In this document: piece by piece, positions 36,284 to 45,636 of the stretch | Position numbering within the stretch: the stretch's first letter is position 1 | Layout of the letters: every line of letters begins with the position of its first letter | Assembly: GCA_902763615.1 (NCBI GenBank) | Contig: CACWSX010000011.1 | Span: 1 to 64,000 of the forward strand | Direction: 5' to 3' | From: an uncultured Prevotellaceae bacterium | GTDB lineage: Bacteria > Bacteroidota > Bacteroidia > Bacteroidales > Bacteroidaceae | DNA length: 64,000 nucleotides | Translations under genes and position numbers: made by a program | Notes under the pieces: generated by a model | Database searches by the model: none | What the model was told of the DNA's origin: nothing | What the model saw: the letters and a program-made list of their open reading frames with translations, nothing else

Positions 36284-37797
36284 AGTTTCACCTTCTTTTT
36301 CACAATCTTACTCTCGTTCTGCAAACGGTTGAGGGCCGTCACTACGTAAGTGTATTTCACACGACCGTCCTGATAGGGCAACTTGTAATATGGCACATTG
36401 GTGATAGCCACCATCTTAGAAGCATCGTCGGTGTTGATCTTCTCACCCTTGGCGAAGCGATATACCACATATTTCGTGGCGGTATCACGCCAGTCCTTTG
36501 CCTTCGGTTCGGTCCAGAAGAGGATATAGCCATCTTCTGTCCATACGGGCTTCACTTTGCGCACTTTACCTGGCGTCTTGCTGTCGATGAACGACATATC
36601 GGGCTGTAAGGCAGGATAACGCCAGTAAGTGTTGCGGAGGGCAGTACCATAGTTGCCCACATTGTCGACAACAGCCTTCGCATACCACAGAACAGTGCCT
36701 CTAACACCTGGCAACTGCTGGTGGAGACGCATCTTCGCAGCCAACTGGTGACTGTTGGGATTCTGAGGGTCGGAATATTTCACCGTACGCTCCACATCCT
36801 CACCAATTATGAGGGGACGACTGGCGGCATGCTGATTCCACCATCGGATGAGAGTATCGTAATCAGCGGCCTTATTGCCAATCTCCCAATAGATCTGAGG
36901 CACGTTGTAATCGAGCCAGCCATTATTCACCCACAAGAGGATGTCTGCATAGAGGTCGTCGTAGTTCTGAAGGCCGTTGGTGTTGCTACCGATCTCAGAA
37001 CTGCGCTTATTGCGATAGATACCGAAGGGCGAAATGCCCACCTTTACCCAAGGCTTGGTTTCGTGGACGGTCTTATAGAACTGTTCGATGAAGAGGTTCA
37101 CATTATAGCGACGCCAATCGTTGATATTCCTGATACCGTTATTATACAGCCGGAACTGCTCCGCATCGGGAATGGTCTCGCCTTGCACAGGATAGGGATA
37201 GAAATAGTCGTCCATGTGGATGCCGTCGACATCGTAGCGGGTGACGATGTCCTTGGCCACCTCACAGATATATTTGCGGTTCTCGGGCATGCCGGGATTG
37301 AGGATAAACATATCGTCGTAGGCAAAGCAAGACATCGGCTTTCTGACAGCAATATGGTCCGATGCCAGTTGCTTGGTAGTCTTCGTCTTGGCGCGATAGG
37401 GATTGATCCAGGCGTGAAGCTCCATCCCACGCTTATGGCACTCAGTAATCATCCACTGTAGGGGATCCCAGTAAGGCTGCGGAGCCCTTCCCTGCTGACC
37501 GGTGAGGAAACGACTCCAAGGCTCGAGCTTGCTCTCATAAAGGGCATCGCACTCAGGACGAACCTGGAAGATAATCACATTCACACCGTCCTTCTGCAAC
37601 TCGTCGAGCTGATAGGTCAGCGTCTGCTGCATTTTCTGGGTACCCATCCCTTGAAACTGTCCATTGACACACTGAATCCACGCGCCACGCATCTCACGCT
37701 TTGTCTGTGAAAAAGCGAATAGTGAATAGTGAATAGCGAATAGGATTAATGCCACCTTCACTATCTGCATGACCATAACCGATTTTCTTTTCTCCAT
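36280..37797 (-). CDS. exported family-10-like glycosyl hydrolase (GHL10/DUF187)
   Basis: 505 residues. The signal peptide's hydrophobic core (LFAIHYSLFAF) is encoded by a 7-bp tandem array. The mature part begins REMRGAWIQCVNGQF, then DELQKDGVNVIIFQVRPECDALY, HAWINPYRAK, VDGIHMDDYFYPYP and GISPFGIYRNK, all typical of DUF187/GHL10 (YngK-like) TIM barrels that cut peptidoglycan-like or other glycans. A C-terminal fibronectin-like part follows (about 400-505). The start is not certain; internal ATGs at residues 8 and 10 are alternatives. Confidence 0.85.
   Translation of the reverse strand: MEKRKSVMVMQIVKVALILFAIHYSLFAFSQTKREMRGAWIQCVNGQFQGMGTQKMQQTLTYQLDELQKDGVNVIIFQVRPECDALYESKLEPWSRFLTGQQGRAPQPYWDPLQWMITECHKRGMELHAWINPYRAKTKTTKQLASDHIAVRKPMSCFAYDDMFILNPGMPENRKYICEVAKDIVTRYDVDGIHMDDYFYPYPVQGETIPDAEQFRLYNNGIRNINDWRRYNVNLFIEQFYKTVHETKPWVKVGISPFGIYRNKRSSEIGSNTNGLQNYDDLYADILLWVNNGWLDYNVPQIYWEIGNKAADYDTLIRWWNQHAASRPLIIGEDVERTVKYSDPQNPNSHQLAAKMRLHQQLPGVRGTVLWYAKAVVDNVGNYGTALRNTYWRYPALQPDMSFIDSKTPGKVRKVKPVWTEDGYILFWTEPKAKDWRDTATKYVVYRFAKGEKINTDDASKMVAITNVPYYKLPYQDGRVKYTYVVTALNRLQNESKIVKKKVKL
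37715..37742. repeat. four 7-bp tandem repeats inside the glycosidase signal peptide
   Basis: GCGAATA, GTGAATA, GTGAATA, GCGAATA in exact period 7. On the coding strand these are TATTCGC/TATTCAC units and, since 7 is not a multiple of 3, they are read in all three frames, giving LFAIHYSLFA. Confidence 0.93.
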
Positions 37798-37808
37798 ATT
37801 ATCATACT

Positions 37809-40535
37809 TTAATTGTCATATAGATTTAACTTCTGCTTTCGCGCCTCTTCGATACTTTGAAGCGTTGCCTGCTCCTGATGATATTCCTCGCGCAGATGTT
37901 CGTATTTCTCGGAGAGTTCCTGCTCCACCTGATATTCCTCGCTCATCAGACGAGCCGCCACAAGGGCGTTCTGAGAGGCATCCTTCAACCACACCACAGG
38001 ACCTTTGTAGACTGGGGCGATCTTCAACGCTACATGCAGTTCACTGGTGGTAGCACCGCCAATCATAATGGGTATATTCAAATTCGCCCGCTGCAGTTCC
38101 TTGGCCACATTCACCATCTCTTCCAAGCTAGGCGTAATCAATCCACTCAGGCCAATCATGTCGACGTGTTCCTCCTGGGCCTTACGTACAATCTGTTCCG
38201 CAGGCACCATCACACCCATATCGATGATTTCGTAGCCGTTACAGGCCATCACCACGCCTACAATGTTCTTACCGATGTCGTGTACATCGCCTTTCACCGT
38301 CGCTAACAGCACCTTACCAGCATTCTTGCCGCCTTCAGTCTTCTCAGCCTCGATATAGGGCTGCAGAATGCTTACCGCCTGCTTCATGGTACGAGCAGTT
38401 TTCACCACTTGAGGCAGAAACATCTTACCTTCGCCAAACAACTGGCCAACAGTATTCATGCCAGTCATCAGCGGCCCCTCGATGATATCCACCGCATGTG
38501 GATATTTCGTCAACGCCTCTTGCAAATCTTCCTGCAAATGGTCGCCAACACCCTTAATTAGCGCCTGCGCCAAACGCTCCTCCAATGTCACATTGGGGTC
38601 AGGATACATTGTGACATTGTTTGCGTCAGGAGATGTCGCAGCATATCCCGCCGCCTTTGTGGCATCCTCTGCGACGAGCGCATTGGCCAATTCTATCAAT
38701 CGCTCTGAAGCATCGCTCCTACGATACAGGATCACGTCCTCTATTATTTCAAGTTGTGATTGAGGGATATCAGTGTATGAAACTTTCGTTGAGGGGTTTA
38801 CAATACCGAAGTCCATACCTTTTCGAATGGCATGATAAAGGAATACGGCATGCATCGCCTCACGGAGATAATTATTTCCTCGGAAAGAGAAACTCAGGTT
38901 GCTCACACCACCGCTCACGTGGGTACCGGGCAAGTTTTCACGTATCCAGCCCGTCGCACGGATAAAGTCAGCAGCATAGCTGTCGTGCTCCTCCATACCT
39001 GTCGCCACAGCGAGCACATTGGGATCGAAAATGATATCCAGCGGATTCATGCCAACTTCGTCGACGAGCAAATGATAGGCCCGTTCCGCAATCTCAATTC
39101 GACGTTCATAACTTGTGGCCTGACCTGCTTCATCGAAACACATCACCACCACCGCTGCGCCATAACGCTTCACATCACGAGCATGCTCAAGAAACTTCGT
39201 CTCGCCCTCCTTCAGCGAAATGGAGTTGACAATGCTCTTGCCCTGTACACATTTAAGGCCAGCCTTAATCACCTCCCAATCCGAGGAGTCTATCATCACG
39301 GGTACACGGGCAATATCGGGCTCTGCAGCGATACGGTTCAGGAAATTTACCATCTCCGCCTTCGCATTGAGCAAACCGTCATCCATATTGATATCAATCA
39401 CGAGTGCTCCGTCAGCCACCTGCTTACGGGCAATGCTCAAGGCCTCATCATAGTTTTTCTCCTTGATGAGTCGTAGGAACTTGCGGGAGCCAGCTACATT
39501 GCAGCGCTCACCCACATTGACGAAAAAGGAAAGAGGAGCGTTTTCACCTCCCACCTTTAAGAGTTCTAAGCCAGAAAGCATCATGCAATCTGGTTTCGGT
39601 GCTGGCACATGGGGCTGCTTGCCCACCACCAACGGACCATAGAGACGAATAAACTCATCGGTCGTACCACAACAGCCTCCGATGATGTTCACCAGACCCT
39701 CGTCCACCAATTCGCCCATCTTCGGGGCCATCGATTCGGGTGTCTCGTCATAAAGGCCAAGTGCATTGGGCAAGCCGGCATTCGGATAGCAACTGATATA
39801 ATAAGGTGCCTTTCGGGCCAGTTCACGCAGAAACGGTTTCATCTGCGTGGCACCGAAAGAGCAGTTCAACCCTATCGAAAAAATGGGATAAGAGCTGACC
39901 GAGGCCAGGAAGGCGTCGAGTGTCTGACCGCTGAGCGTGCGTCCTGCCAGATCACTGATCGTCACAGAGAGCATGACGGGTAGTTCGACACCCTTCTCAA
40001 CCATCGACTGCATCGCAGCATCAACGGCACATTTGGCATTGAGTGTATCAAAGATGGTTTCTATCAGCAAGGCATCCACCCCACCCGCTATCAGACCGTT
40101 CATCTGTTCCTTGTAAGCCTCAAGCATCTCGTCGTAAGTCACTTCCCTTGCAGAAGGGTCGCTCACGTCGGGCGACATCGACAGTGTCTTATTCGTCGGT
40201 CCGACGCTGCCCGCAACGAATCTTGGTTTCTCGGGCGTGGTATATTCATCAGCCAGACGACGGGCGATACGGGCCGCCTCGTAAGCCATTCTGCCGACTT
40301 CGTTCTCAAAATGATAGTCGGCCTGCGATATGCGCTGACAATTGAATGTGTTGGTCTCGATGATGTCGGCACCCGCTTCCAGATAACGACGATGGATGGT
40401 CTCTACGACGTCAGGTCTGCTCAGGTTCAGTTCATCGGTATTGCCCACCTTCCCCATCACAGCGCCAACCATTGTACCCATCGCTCCATCGAGAATAAGT
40501 ACCCGCTCCTTGATTATTTCGTTAAGTCCTCTCAC
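37809..40535 (-). CDS. metH: cobalamin-dependent methionine synthase, without activation domain
   Basis: 908 residues. Homocysteine domain (about 1-320, zinc cysteines in GLNCSFGA and GGCCGT), pterin domain (about 340-600, NVGERCNVAGSRKF), then a cap and the B12 domain (about 640-880) with the cobalt ligand in DVHDIGKNIVGVV. It ends there: the ~330-residue AdoMet reactivation domain of the 1227-residue E. coli enzyme is missing and must be a separate protein if reactivation occurs. A REP-like palindrome is read in frame as NVTMYPDPNVTL between pterin and cap domains. It transfers methyl from methyltetrahydrofolate to homocysteine. Confidence 0.94.
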   Translation of the reverse strand: MRGLNEIIKERVLILDGAMGTMVGAVMGKVGNTDELNLSRPDVVETIHRRYLEAGADIIETNTFNCQRISQADYHFENEVGRMAYEAARIARRLADEYTTPEKPRFVAGSVGPTNKTLSMSPDVSDPSAREVTYDEMLEAYKEQMNGLIAGGVDALLIETIFDTLNAKCAVDAAMQSMVEKGVELPVMLSVTISDLAGRTLSGQTLDAFLASVSSYPIFSIGLNCSFGATQMKPFLRELARKAPYYISCYPNAGLPNALGLYDETPESMAPKMGELVDEGLVNIIGGCCGTTDEFIRLYGPLVVGKQPHVPAPKPDCMMLSGLELLKVGGENAPLSFFVNVGERCNVAGSRKFLRLIKEKNYDEALSIARKQVADGALVIDINMDDGLLNAKAEMVNFLNRIAAEPDIARVPVMIDSSDWEVIKAGLKCVQGKSIVNSISLKEGETKFLEHARDVKRYGAAVVVMCFDEAGQATSYERRIEIAERAYHLLVDEVGMNPLDIIFDPNVLAVATGMEEHDSYAADFIRATGWIRENLPGTHVSGGVSNLSFSFRGNNYLREAMHAVFLYHAIRKGMDFGIVNPSTKVSYTDIPQSQLEIIEDVILYRRSDASERLIELANALVAEDATKAAGYAATSPDANNVTMYPDPNVTLEERLAQALIKGVGDHLQEDLQEALTKYPHAVDIIEGPLMTGMNTVGQLFGEGKMFLPQVVKTARTMKQAVSILQPYIEAEKTEGGKNAGKVLLATVKGDVHDIGKNIVGVVMACNGYEIIDMGVMVPAEQIVRKAQEEHVDMIGLSGLITPSLEEMVNVAKELQRANLNIPIMIGGATTSELHVALKIAPVYKGPVVWLKDASQNALVAARLMSEEYQVEQELSEKYEHLREEYHQEQATLQSIEEARKQKLNLYDN
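38583..38619. repeat. REP-like palindrome inside metH
   Basis: Stem CAATGTCACA (38583-38592) pairs TGTGACATTG (38610-38619) around core TGGGGTCAGGATAC. Positions 38586-38615 match 61036-61065 at 28 of 30 bases. Confidence 0.88.
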
Positions 40536-40545
40536 TTTTGTTAAT

Positions 40546-41028
40546 TCACTTATACACTTTCATCGCGCGATCCATCTCGCGTCGGTCTTCCTTTTCCTTT
40601 AACGTCTGACGCTTGTCGTACTCCTTCTTACCTTTACACAGGGCGATGTCCATCTTGGCACGCCCCTTGTCGTCGATAAAAACCAGCAGGGGCACGATGG
40701 TATAGCCCGTCTGCTTTGTAGCACTCTCCAGCTCACGGATTTCTTTCTTCGTGAGCAGCAACTTGCGGTCACGCTTCATCTCGTGGTTGTTGTACGAGCC
40801 GTAAAAATAAGGACTCACGCTCATCTGCTTCACCCACATTTCACCATTGATCACGGTGCAGTAGGTATCCACCAGACTCGCCTTTCCGAGACGGATGCTT
40901 TTGATCTCCGTTCCTGTCAGCACGATGCCGGCCGTATAGGTCTCGATGAAGAAATACTCAAACGAGGCCTTTTTATTCTTGATCTGTACTGGGCTCTTCT
41001 TCCTCAGTTGTTCTTGTTCCTTGTTCAT
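40546..41028 (-). CDS. smpB: SsrA-binding protein
   Basis: 160 residues, normal for SmpB. The N-terminal [32 protein letters not shown] beta barrel and the C-terminal basic tail ([23 protein letters not shown]) that enters the ribosomal A site are clear. It delivers tmRNA to stalled ribosomes; ssrA itself is not in the window. Its start overlaps the upstream stop (ATGA), and metH follows after 10 nt. Confidence 0.95.
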   Translation of the reverse strand: MNKEQEQLRKKSPVQIKNKKASFEYFFIETYTAGIVLTGTEIKSIRLGKASLVDTYCTVINGEMWVKQMSVSPYFYGSYNNHEMKRDRKLLLTKKEIRELESATKQTGYTIVPLLVFIDDKGRAKMDIALCKGKKEYDKRQTLKEKEDRREMDRAMKVYK

Positions 41029-41528
41029 TGAATTACAGCAAATTTCTCCAGATTGTCATCGATATAGTGGGCGATGTCGTCCATCCATGCATCCTCGCTC
41101 TCTACAAACAGGTCGTCGAGGTCGTCAAACTCCGGAAACTTCTCAAAAAGCGCCATAAACTCCTCCTCATTGCAGTCTTTCTCAATCTCCTCGCGGTATT
41201 TCAGCCAAAGGGTGTGCCCCTCGTATATAAGCTTCGAGAGGTCGCGCATGCCCCATAGTTTCACGGCCTTGGCAAAGGGGTTCTTGAATATAAACTCGCC
41301 CAGACCATTATGTATCAGCTGTACAAACCCGCCGTCCATCACCTCTTCGTGGAGCATATCCCACGCCAGCAGTGTGATCTGGTCGCTGTTCAGTTCACCC
41401 ATTGTCTCTGCAGTCAGTTCACCGCCTATCGCCTCACGGATGGCATCGGTGAACACTTTTACAAAAGCGTCCATCCCTTCCATCGCTGCCTGCTGCAGCC
41501 TTTCGTCTTTAACTATCACTTCTTTCAT
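41025..41528 (-). CDS. DMP19-family protein (DUF4375)
   Basis: 167 residues starting at the ATG at 41528; an in-frame ATG at 41540 lies inside the promoter and is rejected. The chain is helical and acidic ([25 protein letters not shown] is the family core). DMP19 of Neisseria mimics DNA to relieve a regulator, but most members have no known role, so the name denotes similarity only. First gene of the unit with smpB and metH. Confidence 0.78.
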   Translation of the reverse strand: MKEVIVKDERLQQAAMEGMDAFVKVFTDAIREAIGGELTAETMGELNSDQITLLAWDMLHEEVMDGGFVQLIHNGLGEFIFKNPFAKAVKLWGMRDLSKLIYEGHTLWLKYREEIEKDCNEEEFMALFEKFPEFDDLDDLFVESEDAWMDDIAHYIDDNLEKFAVIQ

Positions 41529-41537
41529 AATTGTCTG

Positions 41538-41569
41538 CAAAGGTACGAATAAACGAGAGAAAAACCAAA
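41538..41569 (-). promoter_or_regulatory. promoter of DMP19-smpB-metH unit
   Basis: On the minus strand TTTG at 41566-41569, a 20-bp spacer, TACCTTTG at 41538-41545. Confidence 0.75.
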
Positions 41570-41683
41570 ATATTTTGAGTTTTTCCGAATGAAAACTTAG
41601 TCAAAGGTCGTACAAATCCAGCAAAATGCAATTCTCTACCGATTCAAGTGAACTTTTTTTCGTATCGATGGCAAAAGTAAACT

Positions 41684-42784
41684 TCAACGTGTAAGGGCGA
41701 TATTGTAGTTGAGGTAGCGGGGATTGCCCGTGACATCTTCGAGCACGCGAATAAAAGGCGGAAAATTAATTTTCTCCTGCTGAGCGATGCCCTTGGTCTC
41801 CATCATCACCAAGTCTTTGATTGGCGAAAGGAAGGTATCGATTTCGAAGAACTGTCCCTTCCAAATGAAACTTTGACGACGTTTCTTAATTGTGGAACGA
41901 TAAGGATCGGCCTGCTGGAGCATCTGTTCGTAGAGGTTATTGTCAATCTGACGTTCAGTTTCAATATCCTCGGTTTCTGAGATACGCTTCTTGGATCGGT
42001 GTACGTTAACCACCTTACCTCCGCTGAACACCCTGCGGCGCAGACGCACCTCACAGCTAGGCTCAGCCACGAGATAAGTTTGTGTAATCTCGCTCTCTGA
42101 GCACTCTGGAATCTCACCCACGATCTCTACCCGGAAAATACGCTCCTCCTGCACAGACTGCGGTAAACCGACAACCTTCGAAATCTCCTTCAGCACACGA
42201 TTGAGCTTATTCTCGAAGTCATCATGGTTATTAATAACACGCAAATGAGGATGGCCAGTCCACGCCTTAATGACCTTCTTATCGAGTTCACGGGCAATGC
42301 GGAGCCCCTCTTCGTTGGCCTGTTCATAGCGGGTGGCATTCGTAGCGGTGGTATAATACTGTTCAGCACCATCAGCCGCACTTACTAGGTGGAGTACAGC
42401 ATCGTAGCGTTCCAGGAGTTCGTTGGAATTTGTACCTGCCCCCGCAGTAATCTCCTGCCACTCTTCGGGTTTAATATATGCAGAAATGTCCATCGTTCCA
42501 CGGTCGCATACAATAAGAACGGGCTTGGTGCAAACCTCGGCAAGATTACGAAACTGATCCTCGAGAGCCAATTGTGTCTCCAAAATGGCACGCTCGCCCC
42601 GATAGTAGAGGTCGCGGTTGGGCGTAAGATAGTTCCAACCCGCCGTGCTATAGATGGTGGGCACCTCTGGTACGTTAAACACCTTATAACCGAATCCAGA
42701 AAAATATTCCGTAATTTTCACAAGAGCAGTGGTTTTACCAGCACACGGGCCACCAGTTAGGACAATCTTCTTAATTTCAGGCAT
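41684..42784 (-). CDS. P-loop NTPase fused to a CYTH-like (triphosphate tunnel) domain
   Basis: 366 residues. N-terminal AAA_28/NadR-like P-loop domain (about 1-195): Walker A TGGPCAGKTTAL, DRGTMD in the kinase-like lid region, then a helical part. C-terminal CYTH-like domain (about 205-366): RVEIVGEIPE replaces the ExExK opening, followed by VRLRRR, an acidic/basic series (RISETEDIETERQI), KRRQSFIWKGQFFEIDTF and METKG. Plant TTM proteins join a kinase-like NTPase to a CYTH domain in a similar way. Function unknown; a nucleotide or polyphosphate substrate is likely. It follows nhaD by 30 nt. Confidence 0.8.
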   Translation of the reverse strand: MPEIKKIVLTGGPCAGKTTALVKITEYFSGFGYKVFNVPEVPTIYSTAGWNYLTPNRDLYYRGERAILETQLALEDQFRNLAEVCTKPVLIVCDRGTMDISAYIKPEEWQEITAGAGTNSNELLERYDAVLHLVSAADGAEQYYTTATNATRYEQANEEGLRIARELDKKVIKAWTGHPHLRVINNHDDFENKLNRVLKEISKVVGLPQSVQEERIFRVEIVGEIPECSESEITQTYLVAEPSCEVRLRRRVFSGGKVVNVHRSKKRISETEDIETERQIDNNLYEQMLQQADPYRSTIKKRRQSFIWKGQFFEIDTFLSPIKDLVMMETKGIAQQEKINFPPFIRVLEDVTGNPRYLNYNIALTR

Positions 42785-42814
42785 AGTAATCGGAGTATTC
42801 TAAGTAATCGGGAA

Positions 42815-44221
42815 TTATGTAAAATAGAGTTCGAGCCAGAGGACCACAAAGCCGACGACCCAGCCTGCTAATACCTTAGGCGAGATATTTTTGAGATACC
42901 ACCCCACCTTGACGTGCTCCATCTTCATCAAGGCAATACCACTAGTGGAGCCAACAGACAACAGACAGCCTCCCACAGCCGTAGAGAAGGCAATGACAAG
43001 CCAATAGGCACCGTTGAGCGTAAAATTGCTCATGTAATCTGCATCTGCCCATCGACCAAGCTGATGCTGCTCGAGCACTGGATAGAGCGAAATGTTGCTG
43101 ATAGCAATGGTAAACGTATCGACCAAACTTGAAAGAAGGCCAGAAAGTGCTCCAACAATCCAGATGTTATGGACTTGGAAATCAATCCACGAGGACACAT
43201 CGCTAAAAACGCCTGTTTCCATCACAACACCCATACCCAACATAATACCCATTACAAAAAGCATTTGCTGGATGGCACCGTACTTTATAGCCTGCGGCGT
43301 ACGACGATCAGATAAACGGTCGGCCGACATCAGTTTGCGATTGAAGGCCTCGTTGATCACCCATAGCACACTCAGCACGCAGAGGGCACCGAGAAATGGG
43401 GGCAACTTGGTGATGTTATGAAAAGTTGGGATAAACCACAATCCACCGATGCCCACAAAGAGCATCAGGATGCGCTGCCATGGACTCAAGTTGGTTTCAT
43501 CGCCACGATAAGGCATCGGCGACCACTGAGTATCAAGACTCTCAGGTAACTGAATATTAATTAATATCGTTGGAATAACCCACGCCAAAATAGCAGGCAA
43601 GGCCAAAAAAGCAGAAAAATGTGTAGCAGTGACAGCACCATTGCCCCACAACAAAAGCCCAGTGGGATCACCAATCACTGTGAAACTACCGCCACAGCAG
43701 GCAGCTATCACAATGGCGCTACCAATAAGCATCCGTTGCCGACGGTTTTGAACAATACCACGCATGATAACCAGCATCATCGTAGCAGTAGTGAGGTTGT
43801 CGAGGTTGGCAGAGATGATGAAAGTAGCAATGGTGATGGTCCAAAGCAACCGTTTCGGGTTATGCGTCTTTATCCATTTCTGTACAAAGTCAAAGCATCC
43901 ATTGTTATCGAGAATCTCAATAATGGTCATTGTGGCCAATAGGAACATGACAATGCTGGCAGCATGACCAACGTAATTGAGAAATATCTCGTTACAGATG
44001 TAAAATTTCACAGTACTGCTCGATGACTCCTCGCCAGCCAGGTAATCGGCATATTCACGAGGATGCTGAGACATCACAAAATCGGCACCCCAGCAAATAT
44101 AGAGCACCCAACCCACAGTGCCTAGAAACATGGCAATAGCAGCCTTGTTGACACCTGTGAGATGACCTGTCGCAATAAGCAGATATCCACAAAGTAAGAG
44201 GATGACGATGATGAGTGTCAT
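42815..44221 (-). CDS. nhaD: Na+/H+ antiporter, NhaD type
   Basis: 468 residues, about 12 transmembrane helices. NLDNLTTATMMLVIMRG and GDPTGLLLWGNGAVTATHFSAF are the two inverted-repeat hairpin signatures of the NhaD/arsenite-permease (IT) superfamily, and LVDTFTIAISNISLYP lies near the ion site. It exports Na+ in exchange for H+, which fits a cell that may make a Na+ gradient with Rnf. It has its own promoter. Confidence 0.9.
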   Translation of the reverse strand: MTLIIVILLLCGYLLIATGHLTGVNKAAIAMFLGTVGWVLYICWGADFVMSQHPREYADYLAGEESSSSTVKFYICNEIFLNYVGHAASIVMFLLATMTIIEILDNNGCFDFVQKWIKTHNPKRLLWTITIATFIISANLDNLTTATMMLVIMRGIVQNRRQRMLIGSAIVIAACCGGSFTVIGDPTGLLLWGNGAVTATHFSAFLALPAILAWVIPTILINIQLPESLDTQWSPMPYRGDETNLSPWQRILMLFVGIGGLWFIPTFHNITKLPPFLGALCVLSVLWVINEAFNRKLMSADRLSDRRTPQAIKYGAIQQMLFVMGIMLGMGVVMETGVFSDVSSWIDFQVHNIWIVGALSGLLSSLVDTFTIAISNISLYPVLEQHQLGRWADADYMSNFTLNGAYWLVIAFSTAVGGCLLSVGSTSGIALMKMEHVKVGWYLKNISPKVLAGWVVGFVVLWLELYFT

Positions 44222-44243
44222 TTTTTATTTATGCTTTCGGGCG

Positions 44244-44275
44244 CAAAAGTACAAATAAAAATAGAAACCTCCAAA
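44244..44275 (-). promoter_or_regulatory. promoter of nhaD
   Basis: On the minus strand TTTG at 44272-44275, a 20-bp spacer, TACTTTTG at 44244-44251. The -33 box lies inside the upstream terminator hairpin. Confidence 0.72.
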
Positions 44276-44287
44276 ACTTTTTGAAGG
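44267..44287 (-). terminator. terminator after tilS
   Basis: On the minus strand CCTTCAAAA and TTTTGGAGG form a 9-bp stem (one G-U) around AG, followed by a T-rich run. It overlaps the -33 box of nhaD. Confidence 0.65.
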
Positions 44288-44292
44288 AAAGA

Positions 44293-45636
44293 TTACAGCA
44301 ATTCGATTTTCAGGACCGATTTTGTGGCAGGGGTAATGCGGAAATGATGGTCGATGCGATGACCAACAAGCCATAGAATATTGCCACAGGCATCGATGAC
44401 AACTAATTGACTACGCTTGGCCCAAAGGCTCGCCTTCTTGTCTGTGAGATAGTCACTCACGAGTTTCGAACCATTCATGCCAAAAGGAGTAAAACGGTCA
44501 CCAGACTGGATAGTTCGGACGACCAATGGAAATTTAATTTTTTCTTTATCAATCGTAGCACAATTATCTGATTTTGAAATAAATATATCCTTTTCAACAG
44601 AAAATCTAATTTTAATAGTTCCCTGATAAGGATAGACTCCCTCTTCAGGAATTATCAAGCGCGATGGTGGCTGATACGAAGGGGCAACAATCAACTCACT
44701 ACGGTCGATATATAACACATGAGTGGCAGAAGAAAAAGACTTACCTGAAGAAACGTCAAGACTTTCATTTATCTGAAGAATCTGTGCGGAAGTAAAGCCA
44801 AAGGGGCGCAACCACTCGAACAGGAAACACTCCGACGAGGGCAAAGTCTGCAAACATGCGATTTTTACAATTTCAGCACTACGCTGGTCTGATGTTCCGA
44901 CTGCAGGCTGTATAGGTTTGACCATCTGAGAGCGCTCAGACTGGATGGCATCCTCATAGACCGCTTCAGCCTCTTTAATATAACCGGCAGTTTTAGCGAT
45001 ATTCTCCGATGATTTCGGCAAAATCTGATGCATGAGTGGAATAAGATGCAGACGGATTCTGTTGCGCAACACATCATCGACCATATTGGTGGAGTCGGTA
45101 ACATAATTCTGCCCCATGGAATGAAGATAATTCTCGATCTCGGCCCTGCTCACCCCCAAAAGCGGACGAACAACAGCACCATTCTTAGGACGGATGCCCG
45201 TGAGGCCGTGTATACCTGTACCGTTCATCAAGTTCATCAGCAAGGTCTCCACCGCATCATCACGATGATGAGCCACACAGATAGTCTCTGCACCAAGGTC
45301 CTGACGCAACTGTTCAAAATAGCAGTATCGTAGTTCACGGGCAGCCATTTCAACGCTCACCTTATGCAAAGCCGCATATTCACGGGTATCAAAATGCACC
45401 CGATGAATTGGGACATTCTGCATCTCACAGAGTTGACACACGAAGTCCTCATCCCGATCCGACTCCTCGCCACGAAGACGAAAATTGCAATGGATAGCCT
45501 CGATGCGATAGCCCAATCGTTTCAAAACTAACAACAATGCCACACTATCGGCACCACCACTAAGCGCCACGATATGCAAGCCATCGCATGACAGAAGCTG
45601 ATGTTTCCTGATGAATTCGGCAACTTTACTCCACAT
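44293..45636 (-). CDS. tilS: tRNA(Ile)-lysidine synthase
   Basis: 447 residues. The N-type ATP-pyrophosphatase signature is ALSGGADSVALLLVL, followed by HCNFRLRGEESDRDEDFV and CVAHHRDDAVETLLMNL. The C-terminal domain has SLWAKRSQLVVIDACGNILWLVGHRID. It attaches lysine to C34 of the tRNA that reads AUA, an essential step. Its start overlaps the end of the RlmI-like gene by 11 nt. Confidence 0.94.
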   Translation of the reverse strand: MWSKVAEFIRKHQLLSCDGLHIVALSGGADSVALLLVLKRLGYRIEAIHCNFRLRGEESDRDEDFVCQLCEMQNVPIHRVHFDTREYAALHKVSVEMAARELRYCYFEQLRQDLGAETICVAHHRDDAVETLLMNLMNGTGIHGLTGIRPKNGAVVRPLLGVSRAEIENYLHSMGQNYVTDSTNMVDDVLRNRIRLHLIPLMHQILPKSSENIAKTAGYIKEAEAVYEDAIQSERSQMVKPIQPAVGTSDQRSAEIVKIACLQTLPSSECFLFEWLRPFGFTSAQILQINESLDVSSGKSFSSATHVLYIDRSELIVAPSYQPPSRLIIPEEGVYPYQGTIKIRFSVEKDIFISKSDNCATIDKEKIKFPLVVRTIQSGDRFTPFGMNGSKLVSDYLTDKKASLWAKRSQLVVIDACGNILWLVGHRIDHHFRITPATKSVLKIELL

